Shown: positions 8,516 to 18,759 of the stretch, one piece after another
How positions within the stretch are numbered: position 1 is the first letter of the stretch
Layout: each line of letters starts with the position of its first letter
From: Clostridium cavendishii DSM 21758
GTDB taxonomy: Bacteria > Bacillota > Clostridia > Clostridiales > Clostridiaceae
DNA length: 64,000 nt
Direction: 5' to 3'
NCBI RefSeq assembly: GCF_900141845.1
Contig: NZ_FQZB01000011.1
Location: forward strand, 124,001-188,000
Translations under genes and position numbers: made by a program
Notes under the pieces: generated by a model
Database searches by the model: none
What the model was told of the DNA's origin: nothing
Seen by the model: only the letters and a program-made list of their open reading frames with translations

Positions 8516-11500
8516 TTATTTTAGTTTCAATTTAAATGTTAAAATTTCAAATGGTTTAATTTCAAAATTAACCTTATTTCCCATTGGTACTAAATCTCTT
8601 ATATGTCTTTCTAATAAGTTACATTCTTCAATCTTCTCAATGTCTTTAAACATTTCAAGTGTAACATTTGTTCTCTTATTATGGAATTCATACATTCTTA
8701 TTACTAACTCAGAGCCTTCTTCTGCCTTTTTAATAACCTCAATCATTACATTATTTTTATCTACTTTAGCAAATGAATTTATATTATTTAATTCTCCCCT
8801 ATGAGCTTCTTCTACCTTTGTATATAAAGGTACATTTAACTCATATGACATTTGTGCAGTATTTGCTTCTTGCCAATTTCCTTTGTGAGGATATAGTGAA
8901 TAAGTAAAGTAATGTTCTTCTTGGTCTGTTGTAGGATTTGGTTCTATACCACTCTTTATTAATGTAAGTCTCATTAGACCATCTTTTATATCATGTCCAT
9001 ACTTACAATTATTCATAAGTGATACTCCAAAGTCTCCTTCAGAAATATCTGCCCATTTTTGTCCACATACTTCAAATCTAGCAGTATCCCAACTTGTATT
9101 ATGATGTGTAGGTCTCTTAACATTTCCGTATTGTATTTCATAAGTAGCTTCACTTGCATTTATATCTATAGGGAATGCAGCCTTTAATAATATTTGTGAT
9201 TCTTTCCAATCTACATAGGTATTAAAATCCACTCTTGGAATATCTTTATAAACATGTACTTTTTGTATTATCTTAGAATCTAAGAAGGTTCTTGTTATTT
9301 CTAATGTACTTCTTACTGCTCCATTTTCAATAACTTTAATATTTTCTACATTATCTACTTCCCACATTTTTTCATCAAAATAGATATCTATATCCCAGTT
9401 ATCAAAATTCATAGGTTTATCTTCAAATGCTTGTAGTACATTTAATACTTCACCTTGTTTATTAACTTGTCTATTATTTATCTTATCAAATAGAGCTATT
9501 ATATGACCTTTTTCATCAAATTCCATACTGAAGAATTTATTCTCAGCTTGCTTTTCATTTAATAATACAACATCAGTAGTTTCACTATCAGCTTTAACTA
9601 ATCTAAATGTTTTATATCCATTTGCAGGAACCCCTTTGGCTAAGAAAATAGCTTTGTTATCTCCTATCTTCTGACAAACCATTTCTTCTCCATCTTCATT
9701 AATTACCATTACATTTTCCATATCTTCTGGAATATTAAATTCAGCTATATCATCTCTTTCAAAACCTAAAGAGTTAAATACTACGATTGATCTATCTTCT
9801 GTATTAATCTTACTTGAGATATGCTCCATAGCTTCGCTAAGCATATTGTTTCCATTTGCTATAATTTCTTTATATTCTTCCTTAGTTACATCATACACTT
9901 CCTTAATTGACGAGCCAGGTAATATATCATGGAATTGATTTAAAAGTATATTTTCCCAACCTTTATTAAATCTTTCATAAGGATAATTCTTTCCTAAAAG
10001 CATTGCTAAAGAATTAAATTTTTCTGCTGATTCATATATATTTTCACTTAATCTATTATCCCTCTTATTTCTAGCCATAGATGTATAAGTTCCTCTATGA
10101 TATTCTAGATATAATTCTCCAACCCACTTAGGAAGTCTCTTATTGTTTCCAACTGTCTTTTCAAGTTTCTTAAAATAGTCTAAAGAATTTCCCATTTTAA
10201 CTTTTGGACATCCTGGTATCCCTTTAGCTAATCTTTTTCCTGTTTCAAGCATTTCATAAGTAGCTCCACCGCCACCATCTCCCCATCCAAAGGAAACTAA
10301 TACATCATTATTTATATCTTTTTGTTGATATCTATCCCAAGCTCCTTTTATAGATCCTGGATGTATAAATCCGTTATAAGTTGTAAAATGTGATTTTTCA
10401 TCTTGGTTTGGATCTTTAGTCGTTATAAAATGAGTTAATATTTCTGTTCCATCTATACCTCTCCACATAAATGTATCATACGGCATTTTATTAAATTGAT
10501 TCCATGCAATCTTTGTAGTCATGAAATAATCAACATCTGATTTTTTTAATATTTGTGGAAGAGCTGCTGAATATCCAAATACGTCTGGAAGCCAAAGCAC
10601 CTTACTTTCTACATCAAATTCATCCTTAAAGAATTTCTTTCCATGTATTATTTGTCTAACTAAAGATTCTCCAGAAGTTACATTACAATCAGCTTCAAGC
10701 CACATAGCACCTTCCGCTTCCCAAGTACCTTCCTTTACTTTATCCTTAACCTTCTTATAAACATCAGGATAATCTTCCTTTAAGAATTTATAAAGTTGTG
10801 GTTGAGAAGACATAAATATATATTCAGGATACTCATCCATAAGCTTAAGCACTGTTGAGAAACTTCTTGCAACCTTTTCTCTTGTCTGAGCAACAGTCCA
10901 ATGCCAAGCTACATCTATATGAGTATGTCCAACACAAGTAGCTACTGTATCTTCATGTCCACATAATTTCCCATAAAACTCTTCTTCTAAGAATTCATTT
11001 GCTTTCTTAACACTTTCATTGTACTCTTTTGAAAAAGGTTTTCTTAAATCAAGAATATTTATAGCATCATTTAATACAGTTAGCATATCTATTCTTCTCT
11101 TATCATCTGGATCTAACTTCATACAAGTCCATATCGGAACTTGAAGATTAAAATATAATGCTCTTGTATCTAAATCTATAGTAACAAGTTCTCCATTTAA
11201 AGTAGCCTTCTTATCATGTAGCATACCAGCATAAGCATGCAAATCTATATTATATTTAAGACCACCTTTTCCTTCATGTGTTAATATAACTTCTCTATGA
11301 TTTATGTCTAATCCTTGTATATGTTCTCCATTTACATATAGGATAAATTGTGGATTAATTGCATCCCAACCTTCTTCAAATGTGTAAAAGTTTAATGCTA
11401 CAACCTTTCCTTCAAAGTTTTCAGGCACTTCTACATCTGTTTTGAACCAACAATGATAGTCTCTACCACCCCATAAATCACCAGTATTAAACTCTTTCCA

Positions 11501-11644
11501 CTCACCTTGAGCTTTTTCTATTTCCTCCATGCCAAGGTAATTTCCCTCTATCATTCTATACTTTGATATTGCTACCCTATCTGTATATACATATTCCTTT
11601 AATTCATCACAAATTTTTTGTATTCTTTCTAATGCATAAATCAT
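8516..11644 (-). CDS. Alpha-mannosidase, glycoside hydrolase family 38
   Basis: The 1042-residue cytoplasmic enzyme (no signal peptide) should trim alpha-linked mannose from imported glycans. The metal-binding motif HTHIDVAWHW is at about residue 238. The nucleophile region WLPDVFGYS is at about residue 351, followed by the family's central helical domain and C-terminal beta-sandwich domains; the length matches bacterial GH38 enzymes. The start has a GGAG ribosome binding site. It lies 100 bases after the lplC-like permease gene, placing it in a mannoside uptake and degradation operon. Confidence 0.95.
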   Translation of the reverse strand: MIYALERIQKICDELKEYVYTDRVAISKYRMIEGNYLGMEEIEKAQGEWKEFNTGDLWGGRDYHCWFKTDVEVPENFEGKVVALNFYTFEEGWDAINPQFILYVNGEHIQGLDINHREVILTHEGKGGLKYNIDLHAYAGMLHDKKATLNGELVTIDLDTRALYFNLQVPIWTCMKLDPDDKRRIDMLTVLNDAINILDLRKPFSKEYNESVKKANEFLEEEFYGKLCGHEDTVATCVGHTHIDVAWHWTVAQTREKVARSFSTVLKLMDEYPEYIFMSSQPQLYKFLKEDYPDVYKKVKDKVKEGTWEAEGAMWLEADCNVTSGESLVRQIIHGKKFFKDEFDVESKVLWLPDVFGYSAALPQILKKSDVDYFMTTKIAWNQFNKMPYDTFMWRGIDGTEILTHFITTKDPNQDEKSHFTTYNGFIHPGSIKGAWDRYQQKDINNDVLVSFGWGDGGGGATYEMLETGKRLAKGIPGCPKVKMGNSLDYFKKLEKTVGNNKRLPKWVGELYLEYHRGTYTSMARNKRDNRLSENIYESAEKFNSLAMLLGKNYPYERFNKGWENILLNQFHDILPGSSIKEVYDVTKEEYKEIIANGNNMLSEAMEHISSKINTEDRSIVVFNSLGFERDDIAEFNIPEDMENVMVINEDGEEMVCQKIGDNKAIFLAKGVPANGYKTFRLVKADSETTDVVLLNEKQAENKFFSMEFDEKGHIIALFDKINNRQVNKQGEVLNVLQAFEDKPMNFDNWDIDIYFDEKMWEVDNVENIKVIENGAVRSTLEITRTFLDSKIIQKVHVYKDIPRVDFNTYVDWKESQILLKAAFPIDINASEATYEIQYGNVKRPTHHNTSWDTARFEVCGQKWADISEGDFGVSLMNNCKYGHDIKDGLMRLTLIKSGIEPNPTTDQEEHYFTYSLYPHKGNWQEANTAQMSYELNVPLYTKVEEAHRGELNNINSFAKVDKNNVMIEVIKKAEEGSELVIRMYEFHNKRTNVTLEMFKDIEKIEECNLLERHIRDLVPMGNKVNFEIKPFEILTFKLKLK

Positions 11645-11744
11645 TTTAAAATTTCTCCTTTATATATTATAATTTAATATAATTTTTTATTAATTTAAAT
11701 TATTAATTTTTGAGATCTTCTTTAGTTATATAAAAAAATATACT

Positions 11745-12689
11745 CTATTCTTTTACTGCTCCTATAGTTAATCCATTTACAAAGTACTTTTGGAAAAATG
11801 GATATGCAAACACTATAGGTACTGTAGTTATTACAACCATTGCCATCTTTGCACTTTCTTTAGGTAAATTTCTAAATGCTTCTACTCCCGCAACTCCAAG
11901 CTTAGTAGCATTATTAACCAAGAATTCCATAGAACTTTCAATTCTTATTAATAAATATTGAAGAGGAAGTAATGAATCTTTATCTATATAAAGCATTGCA
12001 TTAAACCAATCATTCCAATATCCAAGGGTTAAAAATAGCCCTATTGTTGCTATTCCTGGAAGAGATATTGGTAAAACTATTTGAAAGAATGTTCTAAGTT
12101 CTGAAGCTCCATCAATTTTAGCTGATTCTATTATGGCATCAGGCACTGAAGTTTTAAAAAATGTTCTCAATATTATAATGTAAAAAGAATTCATACATAT
12201 AGGAAGTATTAATCCCCATATACTATTCTTAAGTCCTAAAAACTGAGTATTAACTAAATAACTTGAAACTAACCCACCTGAAAATAACATTGGTATAAAT
12301 ATCACCATAGTAAAGAACTTCTTATATGCAAAAGTCTTTCTTGAAAGGGCATAAGCATAAGTTGATATAAGTATTAAGCCTATTATTGTTCCTAATATTG
12401 TAACAAGTATTGTAACTCCACAAGATCTTATTACTTGGTCAGTTGACTCAAATAAATACTTATATGCACCAAAACTCCATTGTTCTGGGACAAAGCTGTA
12501 ACCATTTTTATTTAATGCAGATTCCGCTGTAAGTGAAATGATAACTACAAATATAAATGGTATTATGCTTAACGCCGCCAATATTGCTAAAATCAAGTTT
12601 ATAACAGCATTACTTCTCTTACTTATCTGAAAACATTTATTATTTATATTCAATTCTTTTTCTTTTTTTAATTCTTTAAATTTAAACAT
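11745..12689 (-). CDS. ABC sugar permease, LplC/YtcP type
   Basis: A 314-residue inner-membrane permease with six predicted helices. The EAA loop that contacts the ATPase (ESAKIDGASELRTF, about residue 190) is intact. The protein belongs to the CUT1-like family that pairs with LplB-type permeases and large binding lipoproteins. The start codon follows an AGGAGGTGA ribosome binding site, 11 bases downstream of the partner permease, so the two are translationally close and should form a heterodimer. Confidence 0.92.
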   Translation of the reverse strand: MFKFKELKKEKELNINNKCFQISKRSNAVINLILAILAALSIIPFIFVVIISLTAESALNKNGYSFVPEQWSFGAYKYLFESTDQVIRSCGVTILVTILGTIIGLILISTYAYALSRKTFAYKKFFTMVIFIPMLFSGGLVSSYLVNTQFLGLKNSIWGLILPICMNSFYIIILRTFFKTSVPDAIIESAKIDGASELRTFFQIVLPISLPGIATIGLFLTLGYWNDWFNAMLYIDKDSLLPLQYLLIRIESSMEFLVNNATKLGVAGVEAFRNLPKESAKMAMVVITTVPIVFAYPFFQKYFVNGLTIGAVKE

Positions 12690-12700
12690 TTTGTCACCTC

Positions 12701-13630
12701 CTAGAATAATGCATTTTCATTATCTATTTTCTTAACTACAAAGTTTGATATCATTATTAGTATAAATCCAACTACTGATTGATATAATGCTGCTGCAGAA
12801 CTCATACCTACCTCACCCATTGACATAAGTCCTCTATATACATAAGTATCAATAACATTTGTTACTGGATATAAAGCCCCTGAATCTTTTGGTAGTTGAT
12901 AGAATAGTCCAAAATCAGCATTGAATATCTTACCTACTGCAAGAATAAATAATATTGTTATTACAGGCTTTAATAATGGTAAAGTAATATATTTTATTTG
13001 TTGCCATTTTGTTGCACCATCTATCATTGCAGCTTCATAATAACTCTTATCTATACCACATATTGATGCTAAATAAACTACTGTATTATATCCTATTCCT
13101 TTCCATTGACTCATTATTATTATTATTAGCGGCCAATACTTAATTTCTGAATACCATGATACCTTCTCATGTCCAAAATGTACTAACATACTATTTATAA
13201 GTCCTTTTTCTGGACTTAAAAAACTAAATAAACAATAAGATACAACTACCCATGATAAGAAGTATGGTAAAAACATTGCACTTTGATAAAATTTTGCAAG
13301 TTTTTTATTTAATAATTCGTTAACCATAATAGCTACAAAAACTGGCAATACTATCCCTAATATAATAAATATACTATTATAAACAACTGTATTTTTTGTA
13401 ATTATCCAAGCATCTGAACTTTTAAATAAAAACTTAAAATTATCAAAACCAACCCAATCAGATTTAATTAAACTATCAAAAAAGTTACTTCCTGCAATTC
13501 TAAATTTCTTAAAAGCAATTATAACTCCAAACATTGGTAAATAAGCAAAAAGAAAAAACCATATAGTTCCTGGCATAGCCAAAAATAATAATTCCTTATT
13601 TAATTTTAACCTTTGTATTATCTTCTTCAT
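12701..13630 (-). CDS. ABC sugar permease, LplB type
   Basis: A 309-residue membrane permease with six predicted helices and an intact EAA loop (EAAMIDGATKWQQ, about residue 202). It is the first gene of the mannoside operon and the partner of the following LplC-like permease. A GGGGGGATT ribosome binding site precedes the ATG. The promoter must lie in 13,640-13,760, where only weak hexamers are visible. Confidence 0.92.
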   Translation of the reverse strand: MKKIIQRLKLNKELLFLAMPGTIWFFLFAYLPMFGVIIAFKKFRIAGSNFFDSLIKSDWVGFDNFKFLFKSSDAWIITKNTVVYNSIFIILGIVLPVFVAIMVNELLNKKLAKFYQSAMFLPYFLSWVVVSYCLFSFLSPEKGLINSMLVHFGHEKVSWYSEIKYWPLIIIIMSQWKGIGYNTVVYLASICGIDKSYYEAAMIDGATKWQQIKYITLPLLKPVITILFILAVGKIFNADFGLFYQLPKDSGALYPVTNVIDTYVYRGLMSMGEVGMSSAAALYQSVVGFILIMISNFVVKKIDNENALF

Positions 13631-13679
13631 TTCAATCCCCCCATGTTAACGATTTCTTTATTAAACTATATCATAGAAT

Positions 13680-15971
13680 CCTTTATACCTTAAAGTTGAT
13701 AATATTTAGTTTTATTGTACTTATTTTAGTTTTATAAAATAATGAAGCAAATTTAGTAAGAAGCAAATTAGTCAACTAGGAGGTAAGAATTTTTTACTTA
13801 TCTATCAGAACATTAATTCATAGTATTTATTATACAACTGTTCATTACTATTTAATTTATTACCTTGATACGTTAGTATATAATTTTTATATTACATAAA
13901 AAATAATTAATATATGAATGATTTAATTAAATAATTCTATAATGCTTTAGATAACAGCTTAGTTTATAGCAAATAATAAATGTATGGAAAAAGGTCTAAT
14001 CCTATAGGAAGACATACAATACAAATAAAGACTCTACATGTCTTTACAATAAAACAACTATATGTATCAAATATTAAAATTAGATGCGTATAAACATCTA
14101 TCCAAGTCTCAGATAGATGAGTTTATAAAAAAGAATAGGAATACATTGTTAGGAGAGCGATTTTTTATATATACAAAATTTATGAATAATTTGGAAACTC
14201 TTAAGTCAGAAAAAATGTTGTAATAATATACCAACTTTTCTTGATTTAGCTTGAAAAATAAATTCCGTGAATAGATTCCTTAGTGCAGCTAACGGATTAA
14301 AAGCTAGCCTATAAAAATAAAATGTTCTCTAAAATACAACGTTATATAGCCGGATTTCCTTTTGTAAAATGATCTATGAATAATTCCTTTCATCCTTCGA
14401 TAAATAAATCTCAGATAAAGAATTTACGCTCCTTAAGATTTATAGAAAATATATTGTTTTATTGTACACTATTAGTATGTAAAACACATTTAGCTATCAG
14501 AATAGAAATAATAGCTACTACTACAATCATATTAGATATTAATTCAAGTTTTCTTTTAAACTTATTATAAAATTTATATTCAATAAGAATTTTTATATAA
14601 TTCAATGCATTATTAAATACTACCGGAACAGTTAATGCTGATTATACAAAACAATGCATCTTTAAATACGAAAAAACATTTTTATTAATATGGTCAAATA
14701 ATTAAATTTTTAACCATACTTGCCTTATACTGTGTCATAAAACGTTAAATAAATAGATATTGAATTTTCTATATTATTATTAATAAAACTAAGTGCTATA
14801 TTAAACGTATCTATCACTAAACGGCTAAGATTAAAATACTTTTCAGTTAAGAAATAATAAAATCTATTTAAACAAACATTTCAATATTTTTTATAAATTT
14901 ATCATATATAAGATTTATTAATCCAATCTCCTGCATATAGATTAGAGCTATAATAATAATTTTAAAGTTTCTAAAACTATTTTATAAAAAACTATCTTTA
15001 TATGCAGAAAGATAGTTTTCTAATGTTTTAATAATTGGTTTATTTCTAATAGCAAAATACTCTCCTGTTACCTTTCTTATTTTGCAGCTATAATTAGTTC
15101 GTATAATATCTGAGCATTTGGTTCGTTGTATTTCATGAAATTTATTTTTAACTAAGTCACAAATAAGATATTTAGAAAAAACTATAACTACTATTCTTTT
15201 AAACGATTATAACAGAAAAATTTCAGATATAAATGAATTTTCTTCACTAAGATATAGAGCAAATATTATTACATTTTTTCTAAAATTATTTGAAATAACT
15301 AACTTTTAAGTAATTCGCCAAACTCATTTGTTATAGATATTATTTGGACTAACTCGAAAAAAACTAATAAGCCTATATATTTCAGTCTTGATTATAATAT
15401 ATCTAAAAAAACTAATTACTCGTCAAAATATATAGACGTTATAAAAAAATGTTCTTTCCATAACTCATATTTTTTTCCAGAAAGTTTTACAGTAATCAAA
15501 TTTTAGTTTCACTATTATACTGTGACAGCCTATATTTTACATGATATTCCCAAAGATGTATTTAGATAATATGTAAATTCTTGGTATATATTTGAATATT
15601 AAAAATAATCAATATTATATTTATAACTATGTTAGATATTTAAAAGATATAAAAAAATATTTCTATAGTTTTTAGCTTTCATATAGATTTTTTTCAATAA
15701 GAAAATTGTTTAAAAACATTTTCTCTTTAGATATATCATTGAAAACCTTAAATACTTTAACGCAATGTAGTGCCCGATGAGCAATCAATCCTTTTTTCAT
15801 AAATATTTATAACACTGTAGAAAATGGCGAATATTTTTAAAAATTTTACAGTTGTGTAATTTAGGAATCCCTTTAGTTATCTAACTATGAAATTATTTAA
15901 GCAGGAATGTACTATCGTAGCTTTAATTTAATATATACTATCAATGTAGAATTAAACTAAAAAATTAAATA
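13680..15971. other. 2.3-kb gene desert with possible decayed coding sequence
   Basis: No recognisable gene is found. Short open stretches with protein-like composition occur: 14062-14223 plus (53 codons), 14376-14570 plus (64 codons), about 14990-15200 minus (contains KVTGEYFAIRNKP) and 15672-15800 minus (42 codons, contains HRALHCVKVFKVF). None has a convincing ribosome binding site and none matches a family I know. Open runs of this length are expected by chance at this base composition. The most likely reading is heavily decayed DNA at the edge of the biosynthetic island. Confidence 0.5.
14988..15019 (-). terminator. Terminator-like hairpin downstream of loaP
   Basis: Perfect 12-bp arms (14988-14999 and 15008-15019) with an eight-base loop are followed on the minus strand by a T-rich tail (AGTTTTTTATAAAAT). 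It is the first strong hairpin downstream of the NusG-like gene on that strand, about 960 bases after its stop. Confidence 0.55.
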
Positions 15972-15977
15972 TTTAAT

Positions 15978-16499
15978 TTATATTTTTTCTAAAATTTCTA
16001 ATGCCACAATCATAACTCTAACATCGCCCATAAACTCCATTTCAATCCATGCTTGTCGTTTATGCCTATTTATTTTTTTTACTATACTTTCACATCCTTT
16101 AAGTGGACCATCTATTATATGTATTTCATCCTTACATTTAATACCTTTTGATATTCCAATACAATAATCATCATTACATAATCTCAATAATATATTTTTT
16201 TCATTTTCTCTCATTGCAATTTCCGTATCTGAATATTTTAATATTCGAATAATATCACTTGAAGCATATATAAATTTATTTATATTTTTAATAAATTCTA
16301 TTTCTGTTATTTCAGACTCTATAAATACATATCCCGGAAATAATGGATTAATCTCTCTTTTGACAAATCCCGAAGTCTTAAAAAGTTTTTGTTTTGATGG
16401 TATAAAAGGTCTTAAGATTTCTTTATCTAACCAGTTCCTCAAAAGATTCATTACCTTGTTTTCTTTGCCTGATCTTACAAAAAGTATGTACCAGTTCAT
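15978..16499 (-). CDS. loaP: LoaP-type specialised NusG paralogue (processive antiterminator)
   Basis: The 173-residue protein has a NusG N-terminal domain (MNWYILFVRSGKENKV at the start, PLFPGYVFIE at about residue 52) and a C-terminal KOW motif (DEIHIIDGPLKG, about residue 125). LoaP proteins are operon-specific NusG relatives that bind an RNA hairpin in a leader and suppress termination across long biosynthetic operons, as known for the difficidin and macrolactin PKS operons of Bacillus velezensis. The giant minus-strand PKS/NRPS cluster is the obvious client. Unusually, the gene lies beyond the cluster's distal end, separated from it by dead transposons. The start has a GGGATAA ribosome binding site. 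Confidence 0.85.
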   Translation of the reverse strand: MNWYILFVRSGKENKVMNLLRNWLDKEILRPFIPSKQKLFKTSGFVKREINPLFPGYVFIESEITEIEFIKNINKFIYASSDIIRILKYSDTEIAMRENEKNILLRLCNDDYCIGISKGIKCKDEIHIIDGPLKGCESIVKKINRHKRQAWIEMEFMGDVRVMIVALEILEKI

Positions 16500-16679
16500 T
16501 GTTTATCCCTTCTTAAATTATATTTTTGTATATTACCATTTTCACTTATCAATAAATAGATTATACTACCTCAAAATTATACATTTCTTGCAAACTATTA
16601 TTTAACTTATCTATTAATAAACAACAAGTAATTATGTTTTCATAAGTACATTAAAGATACTATATTTAGTTTTGGAGTT

Positions 16680-17100
16680 CTCTGAGTAAAACAAATAACT
16701 AAACTGCACAATTTTCTTTAAATTTCTTAGAAATGCATAGTCGTTATTTTCATTGATTATTTCCCCATAAATTTGAATATAATCAAGTTAATATTTGCAA
16801 ATATTCCATCTTAAAGTCAATGTTCTAAAATTTAATATACCATCTTCAAGTTTGGGTAATAATCAATCTTATATTCTTCAGATAATTAATACTTTAAAGT
16901 TGAGTAAAACCTTTTAGAATTATGAAATATCTATATATATTCAACTACAACTATTCTATCTTCAGATTTAGTTTTAAACCACCTACCATATAGCTTATCC
17001 TTTTCCATGGATTATAAGAAATTAAGATAAGTCCAACTTTCATCTATAACTATACATGTTACATCTATTTAATGCACCGCTGTAAAGCCTTAATTTAAAA
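16680..17100 (-). pseudogene. Degenerate transposase relic, copy A
   Basis: The minus strand reads as broken protein, with the fragments DVTCIVIDESWTYLNF, MEKDKLYGRWFKTKSEDRIVVVEYI and several stops. It aligns base by base with 18,195-18,545 on the other side of the creatininase-family gene; both contain GCATAGT-GTTAT, AATATTTGCAAATATT, TATATATTCAACTA and CATATAGCTTATC in the same order. The DDE-like fragment suggests a transposase, but I cannot name the family. Confidence 0.6.
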
Positions 17101-17231
17101 GATTAGAAGGTATATTAGAGTTATGGTTTGAATATGTAGTTAACTTATATTTTCTTTTCTAAGTTCTTCATCCTAAAATCTTAATTTGCCTTTGACTTAA
17201 AAAATATGAACTCCATAACTTGGTATTATAC

Positions 17232-18044
17232 TTATACTATTCTTCTTAGTATTGCTTCAGATATTCTATAAGCATAATCATCAACATTTTTTTGGACTTC
17301 AACATCTTTAAAATCAGCAGGTGACCCTAGGTAACCTTGGGATGAAAGTTCTTTTATATGACCGCCAAACAACCAATCTTCACCACTGCTGTTATCCAAG
17401 GTAATCGGAGGTAAAGATATCGCTTTTTCAACATCAACCAGAGTTGGATAGAATTCATACATCATGGCTGTTTCAATATCTCCACCATGAACATCAGAGA
17501 TTTCTGCCTTACTTACATTAATTGTTTGTGTTTTTATCGGACATAAGTAGGGTTCGTCCAACTTTAATTTAAAGTGTGGAAACCTGCACTCATCAAAAGC
17601 ATAACAAGCATTAATATCCAATTGTTCCTGTGCTTCCTTAAACGCTTCTATTATCGCAATGTTATGCTCAATATCTCCATGTACATTGACACCAAAAACA
17701 TTATTGAAACCAAACTCTGACAGTGATAGTAAAATATCGTAAATTAATGCTCTCGCAGTATTTTTTCGTACATGAAATGAACCTATAAAGCCACTTGTTG
17801 ATTGACAAACCCCCCAATAAAAAGGTGGAGCAATAACAACTGTATGCCCACTTTTTTCAAGTTTTTCTTTTATTGCAAGACAATATATATATGCAGTGTA
17901 AATATCTGTTCCTAAACATAGTTGTGGACCATGTTCTTCAATGACTCCCATAGGCAATAAGACAAGTGCATTTTTATCAACAAAGTTTTGTATTTCAGTC
18001 CAATTCATATTCACCATTGTGTCTTTGAAAATTTCATTAATCAT
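17232..18044 (-). CDS. Creatininase-family metal-dependent amidohydrolase
   Basis: The 270-residue protein belongs to the creatinine amidohydrolase/MftE family of dinuclear-metal hydrolases acting on amide bonds. Probable metal ligands are in VIEEHGPQL (Glu36, His38), GTD (Asp47), NVHGD (His122) and the glutamate of GGDIETAMM. The usual NGHGGN segment is altered here to NVHGDIEHN. The start follows an AAAGGAG ribosome binding site. It lies between loaP and the transposon relics and is bracketed by two degenerate direct repeats. It could act on the cluster product (for example trimming a peptide) or be an unrelated passenger; nothing in the sequence decides this. Confidence 0.8.
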   Translation of the reverse strand: MINEIFKDTMVNMNWTEIQNFVDKNALVLLPMGVIEEHGPQLCLGTDIYTAYIYCLAIKEKLEKSGHTVVIAPPFYWGVCQSTSGFIGSFHVRKNTARALIYDILLSLSEFGFNNVFGVNVHGDIEHNIAIIEAFKEAQEQLDINACYAFDECRFPHFKLKLDEPYLCPIKTQTINVSKAEISDVHGGDIETAMMYEFYPTLVDVEKAISLPPITLDNSSGEDWLFGGHIKELSSQGYLGSPADFKDVEVQKNVDDYAYRISEAILRRIV

Positions 18045-18194
18045 AAAAATTTACTCCTTTACAGTTTACAAATATTGTTAAGTTCATACTTTTCATCTAT
18101 TATATTTAACTCACAAAAAAATTATAAATATGAAGAAATCTGTGTATGTATTATACCATGTAATACCTTAATACGAAATATATGTATTAAATAT

Positions 18195-18545
18195 TCTAAG
18201 TAAAATAGGCACCAAAAATATGCAATTTTCTTTAAATTTGTTAAAAATGCATAGTAGTTATCTTTGTTTATATTTTGCTATAAACTCAAATATAATTAAA
18301 TTAATATTTGCAAATATTTTATCTTGAAGTAAACATTCTAAAATTTAACACTTAACCTTTACGCTCTAGTAATAATTACCTTTGTATTCTTTGAGTAATT
18401 TATATTCTAATATTCAATGTACCTAAAATGACTCTATATATTCAACTAACATCATCTCTAGCCTTAAATCGTCTCCCATATAGCTTATCATTTTTCAATG
18501 ATAAGAAGAAAATTTCAGCACACACATCATCATAACAACATCCTC
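18195..18545 (-). pseudogene. Degenerate transposase relic, copy B
   Basis: Second copy of the repeat at 16,680-17,100, in the same orientation and at clearly lower than perfect identity (about two thirds of bases by eye). The minus strand contains DKLYGRRFKARDDV, matching DKLYGRWFKTKSED of copy A. The two copies bracket the creatininase-family gene. Confidence 0.6.
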
Positions 18546-18759
18546 TATCACTAATACTTTGAAGAAATTAATTATCCATTAGTAAATCTCGATAATCATA
18601 TGAATTATACTTCCCCACTATCAAAATAAATAGAAAATTATATATTTTATCAAATTTTATGAAATACGTGTTACCTCAAAGGGTGAAACGAGAATTAAAA
18701 ATAAGAATAAAAAATCATATTATAGTTGTAATATTAGGTAAAAATGTATTTAATTCTCT

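Noticed and set aside
14376..14570. 64-codon plus-strand frame as a gene
   Set aside because: No ribosome binding site and no recognisable domain; open runs of this length are expected by chance in 2.3 kb of such AT-rich DNA.
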